The notes under the pieces are model-generated. The model searched no databases, was not told the DNA's origin, and saw only the letters and a program-made list of their open reading frames with translations. Below are positions 16,212 through 25,040 of a stretch of 64,000 bases of DNA, in pieces. Positions within the stretch are counted from its first letter, which is position 1. Each line of letters begins with the position of its first letter. Source of the DNA: Bog-756 sp963737625 (GTDB lineage: Bacteria; Actinomycetota; Acidimicrobiia; Acidimicrobiales; RAAP-2); the NCBI GenBank assembly GCA_963737625.1, contig CAVTTK010000001.1:124001-188000 (forward strand), read 5' to 3'. Position numbers and translations under genes: made by a program.

Positions 16212-17855
16212 TCACACGATGCGGGAGTCGTGCCCCTCCCAGTAGGGGTCCCGCAGCACGCGCTTGAACAGCTTGCCGCTCGGGTCGCGGGGCATGGCCT
16301 CGACGAACGCCACCGACCGGGGGCACTTGTAGGGGGCGAGGCGGTCGCGGCACCAGGCGATCAGCAGGGCGGCGTCGGGGGGGTGGTCCGGGTCGTCCGG
16401 TTGGACCACGGCGAGAAGGGCCTCGCCCATCTCCTCGTCGGGCACCCCGAAGACGGCCACGTCGGCCACCTGGGGATGGGCGGCCAGGGCCAGTTCGGCC
16501 TCCCGGGGATAGATGTTGACCCCGCCGGAGACCACCATGTCCGAGGCGCGGTCGGTCAGGTAGAGGTAGCCCTCCTCGTCGACGTGGCCCACGTCGCCCA
16601 GGGTGCGCCATCCCCGGGCGTTGCGCATCCGGGCCGTCTTGTCGGGGTCGTTGTGGTACTCGAACTCGCGCCCACCGGCGAAGTACACCGTGCCGTCCCG
16701 GCCCACGGGGACCTCCTCGTCGTCGGGTCCCACGATGTGCACCTCGCCCAGGGGCCGGCCCACCGAGCCGGGGTGGGCCAGCCACTCCTCCGGGGTGATC
16801 TGGGAGGCCCCGATGTCCTCGGTGCCGGCGTAGTACTCGTGGATGATCGGGCCCCACCACGCCATCATCTCCTGCTTCACGGGCACGGGACAGGGGGCGG
16901 CGGCGTGGACCGCCCAGGTCAGGCTGGACAGGTCGAAGGAGCGCCGCTCCTCCTCGGGCAGCCGCAGCATGCGGGTGAACATGGTCGGCACGAACTGGGC
17001 GTGGGTCACCCGGTAGCGCTCGATGGCCGCCAGGCACCCTGCGGCGTCGAAGGACTCCATGACCACGCAGGTCCCCCCCAGGCGGTGGGTGGCCATGCAG
17101 TAGACCAGCGGGGCCGAATGGTAGAGGGGGGCGGGGGACAGGTACACCGTGTCGCCGCCGATGCCCCGGGCCCCGATGGCCAGGGCGATCTGCACCGAGG
17201 CCGCACCGGGATCACCGGGTGGCCCCGGGGTGAGCGTCTTGCGCACTCCCTTGGGCACGCCGGTGGTGCCCGAGGAGTAGAGCATCTCGCGGCCCTCGGC
17301 CTCGTCGTCGACGGGGGTGGCCTGCCCGCGGGCCAGGACCGCTTCGTAGGGCTCGAACCCGTCGATGCGGCCGCCCACGACCACCCGGAGGCGGATCCGT
17401 CCGAGGTCCAGGTCCCGGGCCACCTCGCCGAGGCGGGCCGAGACGACGAAGGCCACCGCCCCGCAGTCGTCCAGGATGTGCTGGACCTCGCTGTGGCGGA
17501 GGTGGCTGTTGAGGGCGGTGTAGTAGAGGCCCGACCGCTGGGCGGCCCAGGTCACCTCCAGCAACGCCGAACCGTTCTCCATCATGAGGGCCACGTGGTC
17601 CCCGGTGCGCAGCCCGGCCTGGCGCAGCGCGTGGGCCACCCGGTTCGACCGCTCGTCCAGCTGGCGGTACGTGGTCACCTCGCCGGAGCCCGCCATGATG
17701 ACGGCGGGCCGGTCCGGGTGGACGGCGGCCTGGTGGCCCAGATGGTGCTCGAGGGATGGCGCAGTGTCCCCGGGCGCAGTCTCCTCGGGGCGGTCTCCTC
17801 GGCCGTCATCGCCCTCGGTAGACCGGGTCCCGCTTCTCCATGAAGGCGGCCGCAC
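16212..17855 (-). CDS. AMP-forming acyl-CoA synthetase (FadD-like)
   Basis: The 547-residue ANL-superfamily ligase shows the P-loop YSSGTTGVPKGVRKTL, the YYAGTEDIG motif, the hinge YLTDRASDMVVSGGVNIYPRE, and the C-terminal catalytic Lys in DPSGKLFKRVLR. It activates a carboxylate to acyl-CoA via an acyl-adenylate. The only start before the conserved N-terminus (SLEHHLGHQAAVHPD) is the ATG at 17855, which overlaps the upstream enoyl-CoA hydratase by 50 bp in another frame. This suggests tight coupling. With 17806-18579 it forms a two-gene operon. Confidence 0.92.
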   Translation of the reverse strand: MRPPSWRSGTRSTEGDDGRGDRPEETAPGDTAPSLEHHLGHQAAVHPDRPAVIMAGSGEVTTYRQLDERSNRVAHALRQAGLRTGDHVALMMENGSALLEVTWAAQRSGLYYTALNSHLRHSEVQHILDDCGAVAFVVSARLGEVARDLDLGRIRLRVVVGGRIDGFEPYEAVLARGQATPVDDEAEGREMLYSSGTTGVPKGVRKTLTPGPPGDPGAASVQIALAIGARGIGGDTVYLSPAPLYHSAPLVYCMATHRLGGTCVVMESFDAAGCLAAIERYRVTHAQFVPTMFTRMLRLPEEERRSFDLSSLTWAVHAAAPCPVPVKQEMMAWWGPIIHEYYAGTEDIGASQITPEEWLAHPGSVGRPLGEVHIVGPDDEEVPVGRDGTVYFAGGREFEYHNDPDKTARMRNARGWRTLGDVGHVDEEGYLYLTDRASDMVVSGGVNIYPREAELALAAHPQVADVAVFGVPDEEMGEALLAVVQPDDPDHPPDAALLIAWCRDRLAPYKCPRSVAFVEAMPRDPSGKLFKRVLRDPYWEGHDSRIV

Positions 17856-18579
17856 CCTCCCGGGCGTCCTCGCTCCCGAAGAGGGCGCTGTTCTCCTCGG
17901 GGGTGGCCCGGCCGAGGTCGGAACCCTGGTCGGCGGCCCGTCGCATCAGGCGCTTGGTCAGCTGGACCCCCAGCGGACCGTTGGCCGCCACCTCGGCGGC
18001 CAACGCCCCGGCCGCCGCCATCAGGTCGCCGGCCGGCACCACCTCGTTGACCAGGCCGAACTGGGCGGCCCGCTCGGCCCCGATGAGCCGGCCGGTGAGC
18101 CCCATCTCCAGGGCCAGGGCCTGGGGGATCCGCTGGGAGAGCCGCGTCCCCCCGCCGGCGGCGAACAGGCCCCGCTTGACCTCGGGCAGGCCGAAGCGGG
18201 CGTGCTCGGCCGCCACCACCAGGTCACAGGCCATGACCACCTCCAGCCCCCCGCCCACGGCGGCCCCGTTCACGGCGGCGATGAGCGGCTTCTCGTAGGA
18301 GCCGTCGAGGAAGCCGAACAGAGTCCGGGCCCCGTCAGGGTCCGACCAGGTGTCCGGGTCGGTGTCGAAGCCCCCGAGGGCGGTGAGGTCCATCCCGGCA
18401 CAGAAGATCCGCTCCCCGGCCCCGGTGACCACGACGGCCCGCACGTCGACGTCGAGGAGGATCTCGTGCAGGGCAGTGCCCAACTCGGCCATCAGGGGCG
18501 GGTTGAGTGAGTTGGCCGCCTCCGGTCGGTTGAGGGTGAGGGTCTCGATCAGGCCGGTGCGCTCCCGGATCACCAGCAC
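17806..18579 (-). CDS. Enoyl-CoA hydratase/isomerase (crotonase family)
   Basis: The 257-residue crotonase has ERIFCAGMDLTAL (oxyanion-hole loop), AAVNGAAVGGGLEVVMACDLVVA with the first catalytic-type Glu (GGGLEV), and FGLPEVKRGLFAAGGGTRL with the second Glu (LPEV), consistent with hydratase activity in beta-oxidation. The helical C-terminal domain is complete. It starts with GTG at 18579, overlaps the acyl-CoA synthetase start, and is divergent from the P450 gene at 18762. Confidence 0.92.
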   Translation of the reverse strand: MLVIRERTGLIETLTLNRPEAANSLNPPLMAELGTALHEILLDVDVRAVVVTGAGERIFCAGMDLTALGGFDTDPDTWSDPDGARTLFGFLDGSYEKPLIAAVNGAAVGGGLEVVMACDLVVAAEHARFGLPEVKRGLFAAGGGTRLSQRIPQALALEMGLTGRLIGAERAAQFGLVNEVVPAGDLMAAAGALAAEVAANGPLGVQLTKRLMRRAADQGSDLGRATPEENSALFGSEDAREGAAAFMEKRDPVYRGR

Positions 18580-18761
18580 CGGTACGACCTCCCCCGGGCG
18601 CTCGGGATCTGGCGGTCGGAGCGGTGGGGGTGGCAGGTCACGGTGGGCGATTCCTTTCGCAGACGGGTGCTGGGCGGTGCACGCAACCCTGACGATCGTT
18701 CGCTTGAAGATGACGTATGTGCCATCATGAGAACGCCAATTTCAGGGCACGAGGAGCGTAC

Positions 18762-19982
18762 ATGGACGAGACAGCGGCTGCATCCGACGAAGGGGGCGGC
18801 GACAGCCCGTTCGCCTCGATGGACCCCGAGACGGCCAGGCATCCCCAACCCATGTTCAAGGAGTTGCGGGACGCCATGCCGGTCATGCCCGTGGAGGGCA
18901 TGGGCGTGGTGGTGACCCGCAAGGTCGAGGTGGAAGAGGTGTTCCGCCACCCGGAGATCTTCTCGTCCAACGCTGACGCCGTCGACCTGAAGAACCATCG
19001 GCCGATGATCCCCCTCCAGATCGATCCGCCCGAGCACAAGAAGTACCGCAAGATCCTCGACCCGATCTTCGCTCCCCGGCAGATGGCCCTCATCGAGGAG
19101 TCGGTGACCGAGACGGTCAACGGGCTCATCGACGGGCTGATCGGGAAGGAGGAGATCGATTTCGCCAAGGAGTTCTCGATCCCCTTCCCCTCCGAGGTCT
19201 TCCTCACGCTGTTCGGCCTCCCCTACGAGGAGCTGCCGCGGTTCCTCACCATGAAGGACGGGATCATCCGCCCCGAGGTGGTGACCGGCACCCGCTTCGG
19301 GTCCAAGGTGGCCACCGACTACCAGCAGCAGACCGCCGACTCCGTCTACGACTACTTCAACGACATCCTCGACCTCCGGGAGCAGAAGCGGGAGAACGAC
19401 ATCCTGAGCCGGTTCCTCGATGCCGAGGTGGACGGGGCCAAGCTGACCCGCGAGGACATCCTCGACATCTGCTTCCTCTTCCTGATCGCCGGGCTGGACA
19501 CGGTCACCGCCACCTTGGACTGCATGTTCGCCTACCTGTGCGAGCACCCCGACCAGCGCCAGCAGATCGTCGATGACCCGGCGATCATCCCGGCGGCCAT
19601 CGAGGAGCTCCTGCGTTGGGAGACCCCGGTGATGGGGGTGGCCCGGGTGGCCATGGAGGACACCGAACTGGACGGCTGCCCCGTCCACAAAGGCGACAAC
19701 GTGATGGTCATGATCGGCTCGGTCAACACGGACGAGGCCGACCTGCCCGACGCCGACGTGGTGCGGTTCGACCGCGAGGTCAACCGCCATGTGGCCTTCG
19801 GTGGGGGTGTCCACCGTTGCCTGGGCTCGCACCTGGCCCGGCTCGAGCTCCGAGTGGCCCTCCGTGAGTGGCACCGTCGCATCCCCGAGTACTCGGTGGT
19901 GGAGGGCCAAGAGCTCATGTACACCGGGGGCATCCGATCCATCGACTATTTTCCGATGGTCATCGCTCCGGCACAGGTCTGA
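18762..19982 (+). CDS. Cytochrome P450 monooxygenase
   Basis: The 406-residue soluble bacterial P450 has an I-helix AGLDTVTATLD, the K-helix EELLRWE (ExxR), and heme-binding FGGGVHRCLGSHLARLE with the Cys ligand at residue 353. N-terminal DPPEHKKYRKILDPIFAP is the usual C-helix region. It hydroxylates a hydrophobic substrate and needs a ferredoxin partner; 3Fe-4S ferredoxins lie at 33838 and 36493. The ATG at 18762 follows a GAGGAG site. The divergent gap from 18579 contains an imperfect palindrome at 18710-18728. The downstream SDR at 20092 may act on the alcohol formed. Confidence 0.95.
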   Translation: MDETAAASDEGGGDSPFASMDPETARHPQPMFKELRDAMPVMPVEGMGVVVTRKVEVEEVFRHPEIFSSNADAVDLKNHRPMIPLQIDPPEHKKYRKILDPIFAPRQMALIEESVTETVNGLIDGLIGKEEIDFAKEFSIPFPSEVFLTLFGLPYEELPRFLTMKDGIIRPEVVTGTRFGSKVATDYQQQTADSVYDYFNDILDLREQKRENDILSRFLDAEVDGAKLTREDILDICFLFLIAGLDTVTATLDCMFAYLCEHPDQRQQIVDDPAIIPAAIEELLRWETPVMGVARVAMEDTELDGCPVHKGDNVMVMIGSVNTDEADLPDADVVRFDREVNRHVAFGGGVHRCLGSHLARLELRVALREWHRRIPEYSVVEGQELMYTGGIRSIDYFPMVIAPAQV

Positions 19983-20091
19983 CCGGCACCACCGCCGGCG
20001 CCGGTGACCCGGGGCGGTCGGCCGACCGGTCGCGGCGCGTCTACGGCCCGACCCTGACCCGATCCGAACCACATCCAACCGAGGAGTAGCC

Positions 20092-20856
20092 ATGCAGTTC
20101 AACGAACGATCCGCCGTCGTCACCGGGGGAGCCGGAGGCCTGGGAGCCGCCACCGTGCGGCGGCTGACCGCCTTGGGGCTCCAGGTGGTGGTGTTCGACC
20201 GTGCCCTGGACGCGGGGAAGGCCCTGGTCGAGGAGTTGGGCAGCGGCGCGGCGGTGGGCGGGGACATCAACAGCGATGACGACGTCAACGCCGCCCTCGA
20301 CGCCGCGGAGGCAATGGGACCGTTGGCGGTGCTGGTCAACGTGGCCGGTGGTGGGGCCGGAGGTCGTACGTTGTCGCGTGACGGCGCGCCGATGGACATC
20401 GAGGCCTTTCGGTTCACCATCGAACTCAACACGGTGGGCACGTTCAACGTGACCCGCCTGGCCGTCTCCCGCATGGCCACCGCCGAGCCCGATGAGTACG
20501 GTCAGCGCGGCGTGGTGGTCAACACGGCGTCCATCGCCGGCTACGAGGGCCAGACCGGCCAGGTGGCCTACGGTGCCTCCAAGGCGGCCGTGCTGGGCAT
20601 GAGCCTGCCCCTGGCCCGGGACCTGGCCCCGGTGGGCATCCGGGTGTGCGCCATCGCCCCGGGGACCATGGGGACGCCGCTGATGGAGAGCGCTCCCGAG
20701 GCCTTGAAGGAGAAGCTGGTGGAGAGCATCATCTTCCCCAAGCGGATGGGTCAGCCCGACGAGTTCGCCCGGTTGGTGGAGAGCATCGTCACCAACCCCT
20801 ACCTCAACGGCGAGAACATCCGACTCGACGGGGCCCTGCGCTTCCCACCCAAGTAG
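20092..20856 (+). CDS. SDR, 3-hydroxyacyl-CoA dehydrogenase type-2 (HSD10)-like
   Basis: The 254-residue classical SDR has TGGAGGLG at residues 12-19, VFDRALD (Asp, indicating an NAD preference), NVAGGG, Ser in NTASIAGYEGQ, and the Tyr/Lys pair in VAYGASKAAV. The C-terminus KRMGQPDEFARLVESIVTNPYLNGENIRLDGALR closely follows the HSD10-like subgroup that oxidises 3-hydroxyacyl-CoA and hydroxysteroids. An ACCGAGGAGTAGCC site precedes the ATG. It lies 109 bp after the P450 gene and ends at a strong bidirectional hairpin. Confidence 0.9.
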   Translation: MQFNERSAVVTGGAGGLGAATVRRLTALGLQVVVFDRALDAGKALVEELGSGAAVGGDINSDDDVNAALDAAEAMGPLAVLVNVAGGGAGGRTLSRDGAPMDIEAFRFTIELNTVGTFNVTRLAVSRMATAEPDEYGQRGVVVNTASIAGYEGQTGQVAYGASKAAVLGMSLPLARDLAPVGIRVCAIAPGTMGTPLMESAPEALKEKLVESIIFPKRMGQPDEFARLVESIVTNPYLNGENIRLDGALRFPPK

Positions 20857-20866
20857 GCCCCGCATC

Positions 20867-20892
20867 CCGTCGGCCCGGGCCCGGGCCGACGG
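20867..20892. terminator. Bidirectional terminator-like palindrome
   Basis: A 26-bp perfect palindrome, with arms CCGTCGGCCCGGG (20867-20879) and CCCGGGCCGACGG (20880-20892), sits between convergent genes ending at 20856 and 20899. There is no U-tract, but placement and stability favour termination for both strands. Confidence 0.65.
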
Positions 20893-20898
20893 CGCCGG

Positions 20899-22116
20899 TC
20901 ACAAGACGGCGCCCGAGTCCTTGTGGGCGATGATCTGGTCCCAGTCCAGGCCCAGCTCGAGGAGGATCTCCTCGGTGTGCTGGCCATGCTCGGGGGCGGC
21001 CATCAGCTGATCGGCCGACTCGTCCATCTGGACCGGGTTGGCCACCAGGTCGTAGGACTTGCCGTCGGCTCGGTCCACCCGGGACAGATAGCCGTTGGCC
21101 TGCACCTGGACATCGTTCACCAGCTCGCTGGCCATCTGACCGGGTGCCCACACGCCGGACAGGGTGGCCAGGGCCTGCTTCCACTCCTCGAAGGTCCGGG
21201 AGGCGAAGACCTCGTCGATGATGGCGACGCACTCCTTGCCGTTGGTGTAGCGGGCCGCCCCGTCGACGAACCGGGGGTCGGTGATCAGGTCCGGTCGGTC
21301 GATGTGCTGGCAGAAGTCGGGCCAGAACCGGTCGGACTGGAGCATCATGAGGGTGATGAAGCGACCGTCGCTGGTGCGGTAGTTGCCGACCAGCGGATTG
21401 GGGGAGGAGCTCCGGTCGAACTTGGGCATGGGGTCGCCGCCGTAGAGGCCGGAGGCCACGATGTCCGGCGAGAGCTGCCACATGGCCAGGCCCAGGAGGG
21501 AGACGTCCACGATGGGGGCCACGCCGCTGGTGGCCCGCTGGAGGAGGCCGGCGGCGATGCCGCCGGCGATGGCCATGCCCCCGGCCAGGTCCCCGAAGGC
21601 CGGGCGCCCGCCCACCGGCCACTCGCTGTCCGCCGGGGTGAGGGCGTTGGCCACCGCGCCGCGCGCCCAGTACGTGGCCCCGTCGTACCCGCCCTTCTCG
21701 CGGTCGGGCCCGTGGGGCCCCTGGCCGGTGCCCCGGGCGTAGACGATGTTGGGATTCACGGCCCGGATGCTGTCCACGTCGATCTTGAGGCGCTGCAGGG
21801 TGTCGGGGAGGAAGCTGGTGAGGAAGACGTCGGACGTCTCGACGATCTTGTAGAGCAGGTCCCGGCCGTCGTCCGTGCTGATGTCCAGACCGATGCTGCG
21901 CTTGCCCCGGTTGGGCTGCTCGATGATGTAGTTGACCGCCCCGGGCCCGCCGGGGACCAGACCCATGGAGATCAGCCCGCGCTGCGGGTCACCGCCCACC
22001 GGGTGCTCGACCTTGATGACGTCAGCCCCCCAGTCGGACAGGACGGCTCCGGCGGCCGGGACGAACGTCCAGGCGGCCACCTCGAGCACGCGGAATCCAG
22101 CCAGTGCGTTGGCCAT
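20899..22116 (-). CDS. CaiB/BaiF family (class III) CoA-transferase
   Basis: The 405-residue product has the N-terminal FRVLEVAAWTFVPAAGAVLSDWGADVIKVEHP and KRSIGLDIS segments. The catalytic Asp motif is GGYDGATYWARG, with FGDLAGGMAIAGGIAAGLL after it and a normal small domain. Such enzymes move CoA between acids, often activating a terpenoid, steroid or aromatic acid. The ATG at 22116 is preceded by AGGGGG; the frame stays open upstream without a better start. The metal-dependent hydrolase gene ends 69 bp upstream on the same strand, so the two may form an operon. Confidence 0.92.
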   Translation of the reverse strand: MANALAGFRVLEVAAWTFVPAAGAVLSDWGADVIKVEHPVGGDPQRGLISMGLVPGGPGAVNYIIEQPNRGKRSIGLDISTDDGRDLLYKIVETSDVFLTSFLPDTLQRLKIDVDSIRAVNPNIVYARGTGQGPHGPDREKGGYDGATYWARGAVANALTPADSEWPVGGRPAFGDLAGGMAIAGGIAAGLLQRATSGVAPIVDVSLLGLAMWQLSPDIVASGLYGGDPMPKFDRSSSPNPLVGNYRTSDGRFITLMMLQSDRFWPDFCQHIDRPDLITDPRFVDGAARYTNGKECVAIIDEVFASRTFEEWKQALATLSGVWAPGQMASELVNDVQVQANGYLSRVDRADGKSYDLVANPVQMDESADQLMAAPEHGQHTEEILLELGLDWDQIIAHKDSGAVL

Positions 22117-22185
22117 GACGGCGTTCCCCCTTCGGTGATTCGGTGAGTTCGGTGCGGAGGCCCCGACGGGGGCCACCCGGACCGG

Positions 22186-23466
22186 TTAGGCGCGGGCGCT
22201 CGAGAGGAGGTCGACCGACTTGGTGCCGCGCTTGCCGATGCTGGCCATGTTCCGCGACTTGATGGACACGTCGTGGCCCATGGCCTTGGCCCGGAGGGCG
22301 CCCACCGTGCAGTTCTCCTTGCCGCCCAACTCGGTGAACGGGTCGTAGCTGTAGTGGCGCATGGCGTTGAGGTGGGTGATGCGGTCGATGTCGTGGTCGG
22401 ACACGCCGTGCAGCCCCTTCATCAGCGACTCCGGGGCCGTGGGCCAGGTGGAGTCGGAGTGGGGGTAGTCGCACTCCCACATGACGTTGTCCATGTCCAG
22501 GAAGTCCCGGCTGGCCACCCCGAACTGGTCGTCGATGAAGCAGGTCAGGATGTGCTGGTTGAACACCTGGCTGGGGAGGGTGTCGCCGAAGTCCTGCCCG
22601 GTCCAGGCGTGGTGGCGGTCGTAGTTGTAGTCGATGCGCTCGAGGAAGTAGGGCACCCAGCCGATGCCTCCCTCGGACAGCGCCACCTTCAGGTCGGGGA
22701 ACTTGCGGAGCACCGGCGACCACACCAGGTCGGCGGCGGCCTGGACGATGTTCATCGGGGTCAGGGTGATCAGGCAGTCGATGGGGGCGTCCGGCGAGGT
22801 GATGACGATCTCCGACGACGAGCCGATGTGCATGCACACCACGACGGCCTCGTCACTGCACGCCTTCCAGAACGGGTCCCAGTGGTCGGAGTGGATGCTG
22901 GGCCAGCCCAGCTTGGAGGGGTTCTCCGAGAAGGTGACGGCGTGGGCACCCTTGGCCGCGGTGCGCCGGACCTCGGCGGCCAGCACCTCCGGATCCCAGA
23001 TGGCGGGGATGGGGCAGGGGATGAACCGTCCCTTGTGGGTTCCGCACCACTCGTCGATGTGCCAGTCGTTGTAGGCCTGGATCATGGCCAGGGCCACGTC
23101 CTTGTCCTCCGTGCGGGCGAAGGTCTGACCGCAGAACTGGGGGAAGGAGGGGAAGCACAGCGAGCCCAGGACCCCGTTGGCGTCCATGTCCTTGACCCGC
23201 TCGTCGATGTCATAGCAGCCCGGACGGAGCTGTTCGAACGAGGTGGGCTCGAGGCCGTACTCCTCGCGGGGCCGGCCGGCCACGGCGTTGAGGGCCACGT
23301 TGGGGAGGATGTTGCCCTCGTACAGCCAGGCGTTGGTGCCGTCCGGGTTGGTGATGAACTTGGGGGCCAGATCGACGTACTTGGCCGGCAGGCGACCTTC
23401 GAAGAGGTTGGGAGGCTCGACCACGTGGTCGTCCACGCTCACCATCACCATGTCGTTGATCTCCAT
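22186..23466 (-). CDS. Amidohydrolase-2 family metal-dependent hydrolase
   Basis: The 426-residue TIM-barrel hydrolase begins VSVDDHVVEPPNLF, the aspartate/histidine metal motif typical of the ACMSD/amidohydrolase-2 family. It contains ENPSKLGWPSIHSDHWDPFWKAC, VVVCMHIGSSS, LKVALSEGGIGWVPYFLERIDY and a late DYPHSDSTWP metal/catalytic segment. Members decarboxylate or hydrolyse ring-derived acids, and actinobacterial relatives often sit in steroid- and terpenoid-like gene clusters. An AGAAGGAGG site fixes the ATG at 23466. An upstream -10-like element and a GGGACGTATCCC palindrome may control it. Confidence 0.88.
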   Translation of the reverse strand: MEINDMVMVSVDDHVVEPPNLFEGRLPAKYVDLAPKFITNPDGTNAWLYEGNILPNVALNAVAGRPREEYGLEPTSFEQLRPGCYDIDERVKDMDANGVLGSLCFPSFPQFCGQTFARTEDKDVALAMIQAYNDWHIDEWCGTHKGRFIPCPIPAIWDPEVLAAEVRRTAAKGAHAVTFSENPSKLGWPSIHSDHWDPFWKACSDEAVVVCMHIGSSSEIVITSPDAPIDCLITLTPMNIVQAAADLVWSPVLRKFPDLKVALSEGGIGWVPYFLERIDYNYDRHHAWTGQDFGDTLPSQVFNQHILTCFIDDQFGVASRDFLDMDNVMWECDYPHSDSTWPTAPESLMKGLHGVSDHDIDRITHLNAMRHYSYDPFTELGGKENCTVGALRAKAMGHDVSIKSRNMASIGKRGTKSVDLLSSARA

Positions 23467-23546
23467 GTCGAACCTCCTTCTCCGGTCTCCCCCGGATTTC
23501 GGCGCCCGTGGCACCGAACACGACCTGTGCTGCCCCGTCGGAAAGA

Positions 23547-23571
23547 ATCATATCCACCGGGACGTATCCCG
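23547..23571 (-). promoter_or_regulatory. Candidate promoter/operator for the amidohydrolase gene
   Basis: On the minus strand a TATGAT -10-like hexamer (plus-strand 23547-23552) lies about 80 bp upstream of the ATG. Just beyond it is the palindrome CGGGACGTATCCCG at 23558-23571 (5-bp arms, CGTA centre), placed between the likely -10 and -35. No good -35 is visible. Confidence 0.35.
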
Positions 23572-23653
23572 TAGCCACGGAGCGAGAACGGCACTTCCGG
23601 ACCCGGCCGTCGGAGCCCGGTCGGCGCGGGGACGCGGGAGTGATCCGGGCTGG

Positions 23654-24961
23654 TCAGCCGGGGGTGAGCTCGGCCAGCACCGCCTCGGTGTCCGCTCCCA
23701 GCTCCCTCGGCTCCCCGGTCGGGACCTCGCCGGCGACGGGATCGGTGTCCGGGGGCGGCGGCACCGCCAGTCCCTCCATGGAGAGGGCCGGACCGGCCAG
23801 GCCACCGGCGACGTCGGCCATGGAGGCGTCGATGACCCAGGACCCGTCACTCATGAGGGCCCCGAGCACGGCCACGGTGGAGGCCATCCCGGTGAGGGGG
23901 TCGGCGATGGCGTCACCACAGAAGTAGGGACCGTCCCCGGACCCCTCCCCGGCCACCAGTCCGCCGGCCACGGCGGCGTCGTCCCCGAAGGCCACCCGCC
24001 TCCCCGAGGCGCCGGCGGCCCCGTACCCGGTGATGGACAGCCATACCCGGGGACGTCCGCCCTGCACCAGGGACTCGACGTCCAGGCCCAACTGTTCGAG
24101 GGCCCGCGGCCGTGACCCGGTGATCACCACGTCGGCCGCGGCCACGACGGCGGCCAACCGACGCCGACCTGACGGGGTGGCGAAGTCGAGGGCCACCGAC
24201 TGCTTGCCGCTGTTCAGGCGGGCATAGAACGCCGCCGAGCCGAAGCGGGCCCCGTCCGGGCGGGCGGTCGATTCCACCTTGACCACCCGGGCACCGGCCC
24301 GACCCAGCAGGCGACTGACCAGAGGGCCGGCCCACAGCGACGAGAGGTCCACCACCACCAGGTCGGCCAGGGAACGGACGGCCGGAGCCGGGCGGATCCG
24401 CCGGGCGTGGATGCCGTGGATGTGGTCCGTCGCATCGGTGGAACCCGTCCCCGGGGGGTCGGCCCCGGGTGCCCACCCGGAACCGCCGAGGCGCTCACCC
24501 AGCACCGAGACGGGCAGGCCGACCAGCATCGCCTGGGCCCGTACCTGCCGGGCCCCGAGCGCAGCCACCCCGTCGGCCACCTCGGCCCACCCGCCTTCCG
24601 CCACCGGGCCCGGTCGGCCGAGCCAGGCCGCCACCAGCTCCCAGTCCGAGGCCCGCGTCAAGGATGCGGCCACCCAGCCGTCGGCGCACGGGAGCAGGTG
24701 GGTGCCTCCGCCACAGCTCACCCGTCCGCCTCGCGCCAGCCCGGTGACCGCGGCCCGTTCGGCCAGCAGGGCCAGCGGTGCGACGACCAGCGGCGTGCCG
24801 AGAGAGGACGAGCGGGCCGTCAGCTCCTCGGACCACCTCCCCACGGCCCCGATGAGGGACGAGGGCCCTCCGCGGGCCGGTCCGTCGGGGCGACCGGTCA
24901 GCCAGGCCATGCCCGAGGCGGCCCAGGAGGAGGCGAGCTCGAGGAGATTCGGTTCGGTCAC
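23654..24961 (-). CDS. Divergent CaiB/BaiF CoA-transferase with reordered domains
   Basis: In the 435-residue protein the canonical CaiB N-terminus (LADLVVVDLSSLWAGPLVSRLLGRAGARVVKVE) appears only near residue 205. It is followed by KQSVALDFATPSGRRRL, the Asp motif FGDDAAVAGGLVAG and CGDAIADPLTGMAS. The first 190 residues contain GGGTHLLPCADGWVAASLTRASDWEL and LPVSVLGERLG, which look like the small domain normally found later in the chain. This suggests a circular permutation or domain swap. CoA-transfer activity is likely but unproven. It is divergent from the equally unusual hydratase at 25041, with 79 bp between the starts. Confidence 0.78.
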   Translation of the reverse strand: MTEPNLLELASSWAASGMAWLTGRPDGPARGGPSSLIGAVGRWSEELTARSSSLGTPLVVAPLALLAERAAVTGLARGGRVSCGGGTHLLPCADGWVAASLTRASDWELVAAWLGRPGPVAEGGWAEVADGVAALGARQVRAQAMLVGLPVSVLGERLGGSGWAPGADPPGTGSTDATDHIHGIHARRIRPAPAVRSLADLVVVDLSSLWAGPLVSRLLGRAGARVVKVESTARPDGARFGSAAFYARLNSGKQSVALDFATPSGRRRLAAVVAAADVVITGSRPRALEQLGLDVESLVQGGRPRVWLSITGYGAAGASGRRVAFGDDAAVAGGLVAGEGSGDGPYFCGDAIADPLTGMASTVAVLGALMSDGSWVIDASMADVAGGLAGPALSMEGLAVPPPPDTDPVAGEVPTGEPRELGADTEAVLAELTPG

Positions 24962-25040
24962 TCTCGCACCTCGGTGGTCCCTGGGCCTGGTGTCGGTCGG
25001 TCCGCCGCCACCGGCGTCGACGACTCGTTACCATCGGCGG

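Noticed and set aside
16059..17843. 594-codon plus-strand frame opposite the acyl-CoA synthetase
   Set aside because: Composition is His/Gly/Val-biased without any domain. The minus-strand ligase with complete ANL motifs explains the sequence.
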